A stretch of 64,000 nucleotides of DNA from Oscheius dolichura (GCA_932521035.1 OW051495.1:9362001-9426000); one strand, 5' to 3'. Counted from the stretch's first letter, positions 1 to 13,869 are shown. A program made the numbers and translations. The notes: a model not told the origin generated them from the sequence alone.

Positions 1-65
1 TAATCTTATAAAGATGACAAAAGCCCAACAAAAAGATCGTCGTGAACCGGCGGCACTCTTCGATA

Positions 66-1431
66 TTACTCCTCTTTCCCCAAAAGAGCGGAAGGAGCTA
101 AAAAGTTTCCCATGAGATTAGGGCGAAAACTGATTCTACCTGTTCGAGGCTGTAGATTCCTAATCCGCTTTCTGAGCTGCCTGTTTGCCAAAAATTTCAA
201 TTTACGGCTTTCGGCCATTTCAGCTTCGGGGTCTTCTACATAGTCGACAGCATCTCCAGCTGCCACAACTTTAATCTCATCCTTCCGTCCTGGTGCCTTC
301 GTCACTTGCGTGGCAATGTAGTGCACGTGTTTGTCATAGACTCTATAGGCTTGTATCACCACCTGAAAATTAACATTTTTTTCCTGTATTCGTGTGAAAT
401 AAATAGAGTACTAGGAAATCCAACTTGAATGAATTAATGAAAATATAACTATAACCGACTTACCGGCGTTAGAGGAGGAAGCTCCGTTTTGATGTCAGTC
501 TCGACGCTATTCGACCCGAAGTAGACTTTGGATGTTACCAAGTCATGGGCCAATGCCACTCCCGAATTGGACAGGCTTGCAACGACTTTTCCTTGCAGTG
601 TAGAGGTCAAGCTTTTATCCTCATCGGGGAGCACCATCCGGAGGAAGATCTCGCTGTTCCACAGGCTTGGGATCAACCTGGCCGTTGGGGTCAATCTGAT
701 GATGTAGTCTAGAAGAGTCCGTAAAATGGAATTGATGTACGGGTCACTTACCATCCTTGTCAGTAAGCTTAGCCTTCTCCAACTCGGAAACGGCAAAGAT
801 GGCGGGATGGCTTTTGAAGAAATTGAGCATTTCGACGATATCCGGGTATCTCTTCCAAAAGTATTCTCCATGTTTTATCTCATACGATGTAGTATCTCCC
901 GCGATTGGCAGTCCTGCCAAGCTAAAAATAGAATGAACAGGAATTTTCAAATGATTACCTTCTCTTAATTCCGCGAAGATTAATTCCATTGGGGAACGAC
1001 GCTATAAGGCACACAACAGACGGGAAATAACGCCTAAAAGTAAACGAAAAACTGGTCAAAACAGCGTCAAATAATACCTCAGCCCATAAAGAGTATTCTC
1101 AACCATGTTCTGTTTATCATAAATTCTGAAGAAATGGCTGCGCATCTTTATGCAGGATTCAACTTCTTCATAGGATATTTCCTTAAAAAACGAGGAATCA
1201 AATGAGAACAATAAATAACTTACCGGCTTCTTATTTTTACTGTTGTAGTAGTTTATGCAGGTATGCAAAGCTTTGAGAGAAGCAGCACCATCACAGAGGA
1301 GAGTAGCCAATAACTGAAACAGGAAATTGGTTACAGGACTGCTTAGGTGAAGACAGGAAGCAGTAAAATTAGTTTGGCGGTCCCAGCGACCCAAAAAGTC
1401 AGTGCAGACAGCAATTTTGAGCACTTTCCAT
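66..1431 (-). CDS. uncharacterised multi-exon protein, start unresolved
   Basis: I do not recognise this gene. On the minus strand, exons join in frame through introns with clear GT/AG signals at roughly 1312-1234, 1182-1081, 1036-950, 912-765, 710-466 and 361-66. The last exon ends in a Lys/Arg-rich tail with a Gly-Lys-Glu-Glu C-terminus. The predicted protein has two similar stretches, VESCIKMRSHFFRI and VEMLNFFKSHPAIFAV, spaced about 75 residues apart, suggesting two copies of a helical, winged-helix-like module. No signal peptide or membrane helix is obvious. The 5' end is uncertain: the ATG at 1431 does not splice in frame to the exon starting near 1312, so the true first exon may lie elsewhere or use another donor. 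Confidence 0.5.
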
Positions 1432-2275
1432 TCTACAGAACAGGCTCGCGCTGCTGGAGGGGCTTTAGTCGAATTTTTGCACAGAAGTGGGGCGATTTCT
1501 AAATTCTAAAGACCAGTTTGCCCGTTTTGAGCGTAATTCCGGCTTAGTCTAGTTTGAATGAAAAATCATAACAAAACAGATTACTTCAAGATATTCTTGC
1601 TCTTCCTGGATTTGCTCATCAGTATAATGAGGTGTATCACTGGAGAGGAGGAATCGCTCATATATGGTGCGGTGTTCGCTAAAATATTCAATTACAATGG
1701 GTTAGAATCGTTTTTGTCTCACTTGTCTACAAACATAAGTGACATCGGCAGACTCTTTGCAGCAACTGAATAATAATATCTGTAATAAATCAATGTCTAA
1801 TAAGAAAAATAGAAGCGAACAACATATTTTCTCGAGTTTCAGGCAGTCTCACAAGCTCAGGGCCATCGTCAGCGTCAGGTTCGGCGAACATTTTTTTTTA
1901 GCTAAAAACTCGTTATCAACTCTGGCACTTTCTTGCTACTGGGGACAAAACCACAATAGCTTTTGAAAAAAGTAAAGAAAAAGAGTAGTTTTCTAATAAA
2001 TGTAACACATAATGACGTGGATGAAGACGTGGATGTTTACTGCTAGAAATTCAAATTTCGAAAACGATGATACAACTGCGCCCTATTGACACAATGTGCC
2101 GAAATGCTAGAAAAGCTGAAGCTTTTTTTTCATGAAAAAGCAACATTAGGAACAGAAGAAGAGTTCGAATAAGTTCCATCAAAAAAAGAAAAGAAAGCAA
2201 ACAAATATAACTTTCACTGAAAATAAGCGTAATAGTTGTCAACGCGTTGATCCCCTCGATTAATCTGTCCCACAA
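1432..2275. other. intergenic, no supported gene
   Basis: Short open frames here show neither recognisable domains nor a convincing exon chain. The DNA is AT-rich, with runs of T and A and a small direct repeat (gacgtggatg twice near 2014-2035). Confidence 0.5.
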
Positions 2276-2497
2276 ATGGCTGTTTATCTATTCGCAGAGT
2301 TTGTTCCTGAACTTCTGGAGAAGATTATCACAAAGGTTTCCGTTTTTATTCTCCTTTATAGCATAAAAATGTTTCAGGTTGAAGGCAACAGTCCGTTCCG
2401 CCTGAGGCTAACATGTTGGGATCGGCACGAATTCATCGAGAAGCTCCGGAATATCATCTTGAAAGGAGAATACCACCTACAGGACATATGTTCGTAG
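2276..2497 (+). pseudogene. truncated F-box-like gene, exons 1-2 only
   Basis: The first exon is exactly 20 codons and ends in LLEKIITK at a GT donor. After an intron ending in GTTTCAG, a second exon encodes an F-box-like second half (FRLRLTCWDRHEF). This is the same exon pattern as the intact family members at 2662 and 49281. The reading frame stops after about 37 codons of exon 2, and exons 3-5 of the family are missing. It reads as a 3'-truncated duplicate; a short F-box-only peptide is possible but less likely. Confidence 0.6.
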
Positions 2498-2661
2498 TGA
2501 GTCGTGTATTATTTAGCGCTCACTATCTTTGCAATAGATTTTTCATCGCTAGTAAATCGTTGCTATTAGTTGAATATTAATCTGAAAGAAAGCAGTATAA
2601 GCGTCCCATTGAAAATGGTTTCACATGTCACGATGAAACGGCGAGCTCCCTTATCTCCTCG

Positions 2662-3712
2662 ATGACGGGTTTCCTTCTCTGCCAACTTGTTCCTTCACAT
2701 CTGGAAAAAGTAATCAACAAGGTAATTTCTTCTACTTATTTTAACCAATATTCTATTATTTCAGCTTGAGGCGAAAAGTTATCTCCGTCTGCAACAGACG
2801 TGTCGAGAAGTGCGGGATTTTATTCGAAACAATCGGCATATTTTGATCCGCTTGGATGGGGACTATCGCCTTCTATGCAGCCGGAAAGACTGGGGATGTT
2901 ATATGTCGACGATGGGTCGTTTTTCATTTGGCATACATATTCGCCCGGAGACATTGTATTCCACCCGACTGGGCACTATCTGTTCGCTGGAATGGGCTGC
3001 TCTCAGCTTCTATAACAAACAAAATGAAGAAAATCCGGAAGCTTTTAAAGAGTTCTGTATTAGTTTAAAGAAGAATCGTGTAACGTGTGATCGGATGATT
3101 CTGAAGGACATGATCTTCAACGCCGAGCAGTGTGCACAACTGATCAAGACCCTGAAACCGACACACGTTGAAATGAATAGCCGGTACACGGATCGATTTG
3201 AAGCTCTCTTTCGGGCGAAAACGCTGGTATGAGTCATTTCTTATCTCAAACTTTATCGCTATTTTAGGACAGCGTAGAAGTCACTCTTGATCCAATTGAT
3301 GCGGTCTTTGCCGCCGAGAGGCTCTTTCCCTCTTGTCAGAGTGTAACCCTTCATGTGCCGGTATACGGCTCTCGACAGTTTCATTTCTTCAACAAAATTT
3401 TACAGGTAGTGATTAGCATATTGTAAGTTCAATTTCGGGTTTCAGATGATATTTTCGATGAAATTGCCAAAACCGTTGCAACTCCTGTTTACGGCCAGAT
3501 GGGATGTCTTACCGACCAAGGATGAATTAGAAGAATTGCTTGATGAATTTCACGTGGCGGACGTGGCAACGCATAACTGGTGTATCTCCGCATCCATCGG
3601 ACTGCCACCACAATTTCCTTTTGAATCTTCCTGTACAGTTGCTGTCAAATGCTCCAATCCCACTCAAGGTGCCACTATTTCCTGCAGCCTTCCGACGGAA
3701 CAATTTCCCTAA
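2662..3712 (+). CDS. F-box-like paralog (main group), 308 aa
   Basis: Exons 2662-2721, 2765-3226, 3268-3405 and 3446-3712 join in frame to a 308-residue protein. Exon 1 (20 codons, ending SHLEKVINK) plus the start of exon 2 (YLRLQQTCREVRDF) form an F-box-like helical motif. The middle carries the family signature KKNRVTC...EQCAQLIKTLKP, and the last exon has KDELEELLDEFHV and a Pro-Pro-x-Phe-Pro turn. F-box proteins bind Skp1 and recruit substrates to SCF ubiquitin ligases; that role is inferred from motif shape only. Unlike paralogs such as 49281, exons 2 and 3 are fused here, consistent with loss of one intron. It lies directly after a broken copy, suggesting tandem duplication. Confidence 0.7.
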
Positions 3713-3896
3713 TTTCCTGTTCTTACCGTTCTTGAAAGGCTCTTTGCTTACCGGTTGTAGTAGCCGTTTGCCGTAGCCAGTTTGGACTAGTTAATACCCT
3801 TTATTTCCACGACCTAATTCTTGTAAAACCCCGTCAGTTCATTGAATCATTTGGCTTTGTTTATTTCTCATTTCTCACTTTCGTCTCGCTGGAAGG

Positions 3897-5859
3897 ATGG
3901 TCTATCCTGATTCATACAGCTCTGGAGAAGACGAGGATGGCAGCTATGGAGAAGTCAGTGTGTCGCAGTTCTGGAAGAACAAGACCCGGATGCCGCGAAG
4001 GAAAGAAAAGAAGATCCGATTTGACAAAGAAGTGGGCACCTTCACTCCCGGTGAGATGGACACTCTTCTGACACCGATTCCCAAGCCCTACAGGAGCCAA
4101 GTTGCGGTACAATTGTTCTCCAATATGAAAATGGTCTACGACCACGAGAAGTCAAAAGACGGAAGCCCCTCGATGTGGGATTACAACCCGCGCTGTCTGC
4201 CTCGAGAATTTGTCGGCTTGAAGCGGGAGACGTTTCTGGTAGACCCAAATGTGAGAAATCTGTGTGACTTGGACCAGGATACACTGGTGAAGATCTGTGA
4301 AAAGGTAGCCGCTTATTTTCTTTTCTCTAAACGATAGCATTCCAGTTGATCCCGTTGGATTTCGTCAATCTTTCGTTGACCTGCCGCTACCTCCATTGGA
4401 AGATGTTCACTTTTTGTCGGTGCTATGCTCCCTACACAGTTCAAATTAAGGTGGTTGACGAAGAGCTGACCGTCGGTCTCGGCTATAAAACGATGCCCAT
4501 CCACACCTATTTCGGCTGGTCTAAAGAAATTTATGACATGGAGCATCCCTACCGGCTTCTGTCTCCTCCCGAAACGGAAGTATGGCGGGGTGTCTTCTTC
4601 CTCCAGCCGAGCTGTCTCAAGAGGCCCTTCCACTTCGAGGCCATCCAGCTGGATCTCCCCGTATGCTTCCCTCTAATCTCTTCGAAATCTTTTCATTTTA
4701 GGGGATGTTCTACAAAAAGGAGGACTACGACAGGTGCCTGCCGCTTATTCTCGCCGTTCGTAAATATGCCAAGTTTTTGAATATCATCTTCTACATTGAA
4801 GATATGCACGTAAAGAAACTGCCACTGTTTGAGCACCCCGCTACCGATGATTTCTTAAAGGTTTTTCCTAATTTTCTTTGAAGTACTACCCATTTTGTAG
4901 ACTGTAAAGGCCAGTTTTGTGTTCGGCTGGGACACCCATGAGGAGAACTGGTATGATAGCTCGATCTTGCACGACTTATGGAATTATTGTCCTTACACTC
5001 GTGAGGTAGGGGTTCATTTGGAAAGAGCCGCTTTACTGTACAACGTCTATTTGAAGCGCACCCCTGTTTGTAGCCCAATAAAATGTAGTAATAATGTATA
5101 GCGCTCCACACAGAGGGTTTACAGTATTTTGTCCCTCCTAGGAAAAAGTTTGCATTGAACAAGAACTGTTCACACGTTTACGGGTTTTACAAAACTATAA
5201 TCACGTGTTTCAGATGGACGAATTCAACGTTGCTACTATATATGCTGGCTTTAACCACGGCCAGGGGTTGGAGATGTTCCCCGAGTCTCGGCCGATGCTC
5301 CCTTGGTTGACTTGCCCCAATAAGGTGGCCTTCTACAATTCGCCGCCTGAGGAAGCCGTCAGATGGGCTGTGGAACAGTTTCTAAGCGGCTCGACCACTT
5401 TAGAAGGTCATATCTATGACTATTTCCATACCCGCCCGGAGGAAACGCTGTAAGCAGAATTAGCCGAGGATTAACCAACCAATTTTCAGGATGAACTACC
5501 TCCATAAACAGTTTGACTTTCAAGAGTACGTAATTCAATTAGCCAACCCACGGTGGGAAATGTTCCGTCACTTATGGCAAGCTGTTGCCGAGACGGGAAA
5601 AGAAGGCCAGCGAGTCAAAATCCAGCTACTGTACTGGCTGAGTGAACCAACTATTCTGATCGCAAAAGAAGACGCCTTCGAGAAACTTGAGTACAAACAC
5701 CGCCTCTGCCTGGACAACAGGCATCCTTCGGAGGACGAGCCGACCGAGGAAGAAAAAGCTCGTGTAAGAGAGGACCTCTTCCCCCCGATCATTGCCATGT
5801 GGAAAATGGAGACGGCCGTGGAGCCCGAGGAAGATGAAGCGATCCGCGGAGTCGAATAA
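3897..5859 (+). CDS. long F-box-like protein, 530 aa
   Basis: Six exons (3897-4304, 4346-4660, 4702-4860, 4901-5005, 5214-5449, 5490-5859) sum to 531 codons including stop, with all phases closing. The N-terminal 100 residues are charged and low in complexity. An F-box-like segment spans the first splice junction: LDQDTLVKICEK in exon 1 followed by PLDFVNLSLTCRYLHW in exon 2. The rest is a long domain I do not recognise, rich in Trp and aromatic residues, ending in an acidic tail after WKMETAVEPE. That terminal motif recurs at 44470-44932. The gene belongs to a different subgroup from the short F-box-like paralogs around it. A substrate-adaptor role is inferred. Confidence 0.72.
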
Positions 5860-6383
5860 GAAGAATTTCTTCTGGATAGTTATCATCAAAATGAATAAAT
5901 GTATCGGGATTCAGTTCATTGAACCGGCTTTCTTCTTCTTTTCTGTAGTTCTACACTGTTTCTGCGAAAGTTGATCATTTATTTGTGTATTTCTCTTTGA
6001 ATCCTTTCGGCTGACTCATAAATGTAACCTAAAGTTATTGTTTTCTTCTTCTTCTTCCTTTTCCCACCGAATCACATGCACTTCGGAGGACAAAGTCCAC
6101 GAATCCCTGTGACAAACATTTGAGGAACCGAACATAACAACATCTTGGTAAAAATAGCGATAGCAAGGAATTCAACAGCCCAAAAATATGCTTCTAGAGT
6201 CAATACCGCTTAACTCCCAGAAAGCAGCGGAAATTCTCGAATTCGCAGCGGCAAACAATGCGAAGGAGGAGAAAATACCCATATTTATTTTAAAAAGCAC
6301 GGGGGAAATGTACACGACTTGAGGAAAATATGTACAACCAGTAAAGGGGAGAAGTTATAGGCAACTACAGTAATACCTTAGAA
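5860..6383. other. convergent intergenic region
   Basis: This is the 3'-3' space between the long F-box gene (+) and the SOD-like gene (-). An AATAAA-type signal lies about 35 nt after the F-box stop (near 5895). No coding pattern is seen. Confidence 0.5.
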
Positions 6384-7215
6384 TTAGAAGAATTTCATCA
6401 GCACGAATTTCTGATAATGGAGCAGAGATTCCAATAAGGGAATCAGGTCTTCTTCCGCGGTAGGATCGTTCTGACTCGCATAGGTAGTGAGCTGAAGGCG
6501 AAAAATAGGGGTATTTCAAGGATTGAATTGCCCACCTTGAGGATATTGCTCCTCGAATCATATGTGAGCCATCCCCAGCCGGATTCTTGAAGAGCCAAGC
6601 CGGCATTGGATAGGGCTTCTTCCGTTTCGAGAGAAATATTTGCTTTCTGGAAGATAGAAGATTTTTGAAGGAAAGAGGATGTTTCAAGGATTGGGAAGAG
6701 GAAAACTTACAGTATCTCGAAGAAATAAATAATTTTAAGGATAAATAGTGTATAAACTGGGCTGTACCTCAATCGTAGTGGATAGCCCTTCTTCTCCAGC
6801 TTGCTCTGATTGCTGACGCTTGCCCTTCACCAGGATTGTCCATAGAACCGACGGATTAAGTTTGAGGTTGCTCTTTTGTGAAGTCATGGCCTTTTGGACA
6901 CTTCCTGAATAATATTTTCACTTTATGATCCGATCAACAGGGCTCAAAAGGGTCAAAATCTTGCAAGGAACCGGAATACTCTCCCGTTTTCCAGGGTAAA
7001 CAAGCGAAGAGCTTACCACTAGCAAAGGCTTCTTGGAGCCGACCTTCCAGCTGAGGATCCACAGGAATCTTCGTGGTTTCTAGCTGTTCAGTAGAGATCT
7101 CTGACTCCAAGGGAGGGGATATTTGGGATGGGAGGTCGGGGAGACTGTGGCGGTGACGGATTCTACGAGCTGCTATGCCGGCATAGCTGACAGATGTTCG
7201 TATTATCGGGAGCAT
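6384..7215 (-). CDS. Mn-SOD-like mitochondrial protein lacking metal ligands, 184 aa
   Basis: Four exons (7215-7017, 6904-6768, 6646-6536, 6491-6384) sum to exactly 185 codons. The N-terminus (MLPIIRTSVSYAGIAARR) is basic and Ser-rich like a mitochondrial presequence. It is followed by HSLPDLP, the start signature of mature Fe/Mn superoxide dismutases. Later segments follow the SOD order: LNPSVLWTIL where the family has a His-Ser-x-x-Trp element, then ESGWGWLTYD and a QNDP element. The four residues that normally hold the metal are not there: the first His cluster is replaced by EQLETTKIP, the His before Trp is Pro, and the Asp-x-x-x-His motif (DVWEHAYY in the family) is missing from the shortened C-terminus. 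It is therefore predicted to be a catalytically dead homologue. SOD-like subunits are known in fungal mitoribosomes, so a structural role is possible; a decaying gene is the alternative, although all frames are open. Confidence 0.75.
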
Positions 7216-8670
7216 CCTGCAAAATACTCTATCGTATTCTCCCTGTTTTTAAAAAGAAAGCATAGAGAGGGGGGGGGGGGAATACGTTCAGGAAGTTTAA
7301 ATGAAGAGAAATGGGTAGGAAGAGACGGGAAGGGACAGCCCAGGCTAATTAGGCTGTTTATCGCATTGTTCGTAATTTTATTTACAAATTATTGATCCAA
7401 AAATCCTAGAGATTTCTTTGACAGGTTGTTTTACAGTAAAAAATAACATTGGGATAGAGTAGAATAGAAAAAAACTGGCTAGAAAGGAGAATGTTTTCGA
7501 GTGGGAGAGAGGAAAAGAGACCGCCGGGTCTGTCTCTAGACCCGAGACCAGGCATGTGTGCATCCTCCTCCCATGTGGTGGTGGATGTGTTTACATGCCT
7601 AGCCAGCCAAATATCGAAAATAAACGGGGGATGTCCCCGAGACAAGTAGACGGCGCAAAAAGCAACATTTCCGCGAACAACAAGTGAGCTGCGGAGAGAG
7701 TGCGAAAGATCAAATGAGGCCAGCGCGTTTCGATTTTTCTGCGGGCTGGCGCCTGGCTGGCAATAGTAAAAAACAGCTGATTGCCGGCATGGCTGCTTTT
7801 TAACCCTTTTCCCCCAGCTTTCCCGCCTTTTTATTCTAGTTTGGAGCTAAAATTGGATTAACGACTAGCTGAAACTGGCGAAAGGCAGAAATAAAGCCGT
7901 CTTATCAATTCGCAACAAGCTGTTTGTCCCCCCTCGGCGAGCTTGTGCTGAATTTATTGCAATAACAAAGTTGGAAATAGGCGTCAGATGACCTTGAAGA
8001 CCCGGGACCCAGTGTAGTTAATGTTCTGAGACCTCAAACCCCCAAAATGAGAAGAAAGAACAATGTTCACGGATGAAAAGGGGAAAGGATCAAAATAAGT
8101 TGTTTATTTTCGTCCTGTCGCCATTGTCCACCTGTTATTTTGCTGCTTGGCGCCATTTTCGCTCTCCTTTTTCGCTTCTTGCTCTTCTTTTGGGCAAAAA
8201 TGGATGGAAAACGTTGGAAAAGACTTCTTTTGTGAAAATAGCGAAAATTGCCCGCTAGTGTTTGACCAACGTGGATGAAGCGGTTGACGACAGCCGTTGA
8301 CACCTCACATCGACGTCTAGCTGACTTTCCCCGCCGTTATAGCTCTTTTCTCATAAATGTTTGTATTCCCTATCTTACAATTATTTGTTCCCATTCTCAA
8401 AAATCAAATAAGGAAGAATAAATGGGGAATAAAAGGTGGGTACAGGACAGTCACGGCCGCGGAGGACTGCCTCTCGGCGTTCCCGCTATTTATGCCCCCT
8501 CTTCCCGTATTTATTGGGCCATCTCATTTATATACATTTTCCCATGATTTCCACTTCCACTTCCCACGTCTAACAATCTCCCCCAAAAAGGACGCGAAAA
8601 TGCTGTCTGTTAGACCGAATTCGGTCAGCTTCCAACCAGTCGACGCGGTTTCGACCGCCTGAAACCCGAG
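7216..8670. other. divergent intergenic region upstream of malic enzyme
   Basis: This is a 1.45-kb spacer between the SOD-like gene (-) and malic enzyme (+), and presumably holds both promoters. It contains a poly-G run near 7268-7280. Several open frames exist but none shows domain content or a consistent exon chain. Confidence 0.45.
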
Positions 8671-11312
<2,642 letters not shown>

Positions 11313-11567
11313 AAGAAGAAGAAGAAGAGAAGACCCGGCTGCTTTTTGTGGTAGTCAATGGGTTTAGTCCCGGTTTACGAGTAGTTTCCTCTGTATATTT
11401 TAGCCTGCGATCCATTATAATTCGCGTATCTTTTACGGTATCGTGTTGTGTCTCCTTCACTTTCTAACAATAAATTATAGTCATGTTTTAATGAGCAACT
11501 CTTCTAATTTTAGTGTAATGGAAGAGTTTGAGTTTTTTTTTCGGACAGAAATCGCTCTGGACCACAA

Positions 11568-11672
11568 TGGTTACTCACCGGTAAACGGGAAACAAATATT
11601 CTCTTATCCATTGGGTAAATATTGCCTGGCTTGATGATGTAGCTGTATGTTTTCTAGTTTGCTCAGCGGGGC
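11568..11672. repeat. dispersed repeat, copy 1
   Basis: This stretch aligns along its length with 13296-13404. Shared blocks include ggtaaNcgggaaac, taaatattgcNtggNttga and tctagttNgctca. It lies just downstream of malic enzyme. Confidence 0.55.
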
Positions 11673-11884
11673 TGTTAACAAGAGAGTTCGGAATGACTCA
11701 CTCTTATCAATAGACAGACCACACACAGTAGATACAAACGGTCAGGGGTCAAACCTCAAATGCTTTGTCCCTGGCAATTTCGTAACAAGTTGTGTCCGTT
11801 GAGTAAAGAGTGACGGGTATATCAGGAGCCGCAAAGGTCAAAACGTCTTACAATTGTGCTATTCCTCATCCTTCCTCCTCTCCG

Positions 11885-12201
11885 ATGCTGCTCGCCCTGT
11901 TCTTCGTCACAGTTTTATCCTCCTTGGCAGTAATGGGATACCCCTATCAGGATTATTATCAAGACTATCAAGACTACAACTCATTCCAGTAAGGGTACTT
12001 CTAACCAGAAATAATGTTAAGAATAGAGACTATGAAAACGAGTCGCCCGGCTTTGCTGGAGATTCTGATGGTTCCATTGACGACCTGATGGCAGAAGCGA
12101 GATTGCAATACCTTTTGGGACTGGCGGCTAAATCCACGTACGCTGTGAGCATTCTATGGGCTGGGGCAACTGAGGAGCACTCTATGGGCTGGGGCAACTG
12201 A
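11885..12201 (+). CDS. small secreted protein ending in GWGN, possibly frameshifted
   Basis: The frame opens with a clear signal peptide (MLLALFFVTVLSSLAVMG) followed by a Tyr/Asp-rich stretch (YQDYYQDYQDY). That frame stops at the 5' splice-like sequence at 11989. Reading resumes in frame after a GT...AG segment of only 20 nt (11989-12008), giving NRDYENESPGFAGDSDGSID, then LQYLLGL and a C-terminal HSMGWGN. A 20-nt intron is shorter than others here, so the gene may instead carry an indel. The last 54 nt hold two 26-nt tandem copies differing at one base (12148-12173, 12176-12201). LQYL-GL and the Met-x-Trp-Gly-Asn ending recur in the gene at 13559, suggesting a small secreted family. Function unknown; a neuropeptide-like precursor is one possibility. 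Confidence 0.5.
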
Positions 12202-12501
12202 CCTTCTGGTCCATCCAGCATCACAGTTTCAAAACTGTACGAGCTGCTCTTATCAAAATTAAGTACTTTGGTGGGGCAAGTGTAAATAAACGACTTTTCT
12301 CCCTCGTGTTCTTTTCTTCTCTCGAAACGGCTGGCCGTATAATCCGCTCTATATTTCCTTGTCATTTGTTAGTCTTATTACTTTTTCGCATGGAACTATG
12401 CCGGTGTCTAGCCAATTTCTTACTGTTTTCTCCCAACGGGCAGACAAAATTGCTGGGAAATCGATTTCCTCGTGGAAAACTACCTCCACGTTTACTTTCA
12501 G

Positions 12502-12798
12502 CTGCTGAAGTCGGAAAGATTGCCCCGGCTTCATAAAGTGATGCTTCGATGTCGGGACAGTAACCTGCCCAGCTCTACAATAAAGGAATTGCTGGAGATT
12601 CTCCGGGACTTTAATCCCAGCGCGTTAAGTCAACGTCGGACGGAATAGAACTTGAATGTTGTCTTCTCAACAGCCAGTCTTACTGTAAAGTCATTTTGGA
12701 TACGAATGACCTCGAAATAGTATGTTCAGGTGGATGCCGCCGTTGAGGAGAAGCCGAAGCGAACAACCAAGAGATTTCCTTTCTTCAACAGGCGATAA
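12502..12798 (+). pseudogene. F-box-like last-exon fragment (second group)
   Basis: After a CTTTCAG acceptor, the sequence reads LLKSERLPRLHKVMLR...LEILRDFNPS, matching the last exon of the gene at 16329 (LLNSERFPRLWKL...LEIFHDFNPT). Homology then continues in a second frame (IELECCLLNSQSYCKVIL) and a third (VDAAVEEKPKR), so at least two frameshifts interrupt it. The upstream 250 bases also resemble the region upstream of 16329, indicating that a larger segment was duplicated and its middle lost. Confidence 0.75.
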
Positions 12799-12855
12799 CA
12801 GACATAGTTGGTATAATAATAAACGGCTTTTACATGGGGGGAGGGTTGCTCTCTG

Positions 12856-13212
12856 TTAAATTTTATTAATGGAAGATTTGAATATCTGTTTGATGAGAGT
12901 CTCCAATTCATTCTGGTAACCGTCGAATTTTTCCTTTGCTGCAGTCTGGTTATTATCGAGCCATGTGAGAATCTCATTGCATTTCAATTTGATTTTCTGT
13001 TGGTTTGCTACCGTGACCATGCTCTCCAGCTACAAGACAAGCTTTTTGTATCATATTAAAATATTAGTTCACCTCGCCATCATCAATAGTCTTTTTCATA
13101 TTGACAGCATACCCCGTTCATTAGGAATGATTTCCACTTTTCCATGGGTAAACACTCCGACACAGGAGGATGTTGTTCCGAGATCAATACCAATAGCATT
13201 AGGTTTAGACAT
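12856..13212 (-). pseudogene. internally deleted Hsp70 relic
   Basis: The minus strand begins with a perfect Hsp70 start: [20 protein letters not shown] followed by HGKVEII. After about 33 codons the ATPase domain breaks off and the text jumps, with a frame change, to [13 protein letters not shown]. That is a segment from the Hsp70 C-terminal helical lid region. A 44-nt GT-AG intron follows, then KLKCNEILTWLDNNQTAAKEKF, again the Hsp70 lid, to a stop. More than 450 residues of the usual protein are absent, including most of the ATPase and the whole peptide-binding sandwich. The surviving intron means it is not a processed copy. No functional chaperone can be made. Confidence 0.85.
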
Positions 13213-13295
13213 ATCTGTAAAAAAGACATTACCTTGTTAGTAAAATTACTGACAAAATAGTGACAAATTCTCCGGAGTCAAATGATACGGCACCC

Positions 13296-13404
13296 AGGGG
13301 TTAGTCACTGGTAATCGGGAAACGACTGTCCCTGAGTCTGTTGAGTAAATATTGCTTGGTTTGAAAAAACTGCTGTGCCGTCTCTAGTTTACTCAAGGGA
13401 ACAG
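13296..13404. repeat. dispersed repeat, copy 2
   Basis: Related to 11568-11672 (see that entry). The block TAGTCACTGGTAATCGGGAA at its start has shorter relatives near 17838 and 22188. Confidence 0.5.
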
Positions 13405-13558
13405 AAAGACCGAGGGAGAAGAAACCAGAGAATTCCGTATAAATCGGGAAGCCACCATGATTTATTATGTATTGTCAAACAGAGCTATGCAATGTTTCTG
13501 CTCTCAAAATACGTGAAAAGTTGAAACAGTAATTGTATTTTACGATAAGTCGACATTA

Positions 13559-13830
13559 CTAACTATACCAACGAAATGGCTTCTTGTCATAATTGTCATT
13601 GTTGCCCCACTCCATGCGGTGCCGGTTCGTCGCGTTCATAAACTTTGTGGGGCTGTCCATCAGCCCATCAAGATATTGCAGCTGCTCATCTCTGTTCATT
13701 TTTTCCAATTGTATACGAGTCGCCTGATCAGAATAACTTTCACCAGGAGCAGATGGTTCATTGAGCACTAGGTTCCAGCTTCCCAATATCATTGCTGCAG
13801 CAGCATGTCCGCCGGCGCAATTTCTGTACA
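13559..13830 (-). CDS. small protein with RHRMEWGN motif
   Basis: An exon preceded by a TCTGTACAG acceptor encodes NCAGGHAAAAMILGSWNLVL, an acidic and polar middle, LQYLDGLMDSPTKFMNAT, RHRMEWGNN and a C-terminal KKPFRWYS. The LQYL-GL and Met-x-Trp-Gly-Asn pieces match the gene at 11885-12201. The upstream exon carrying the start and any signal peptide was not located with confidence; an internal ATG lies at 13792. Function is unknown. Confidence 0.45.
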
Positions 13831-13869
13831 GATTGGAGAAATAAAGGGTAAAAACGTTACGGAAGGTGC

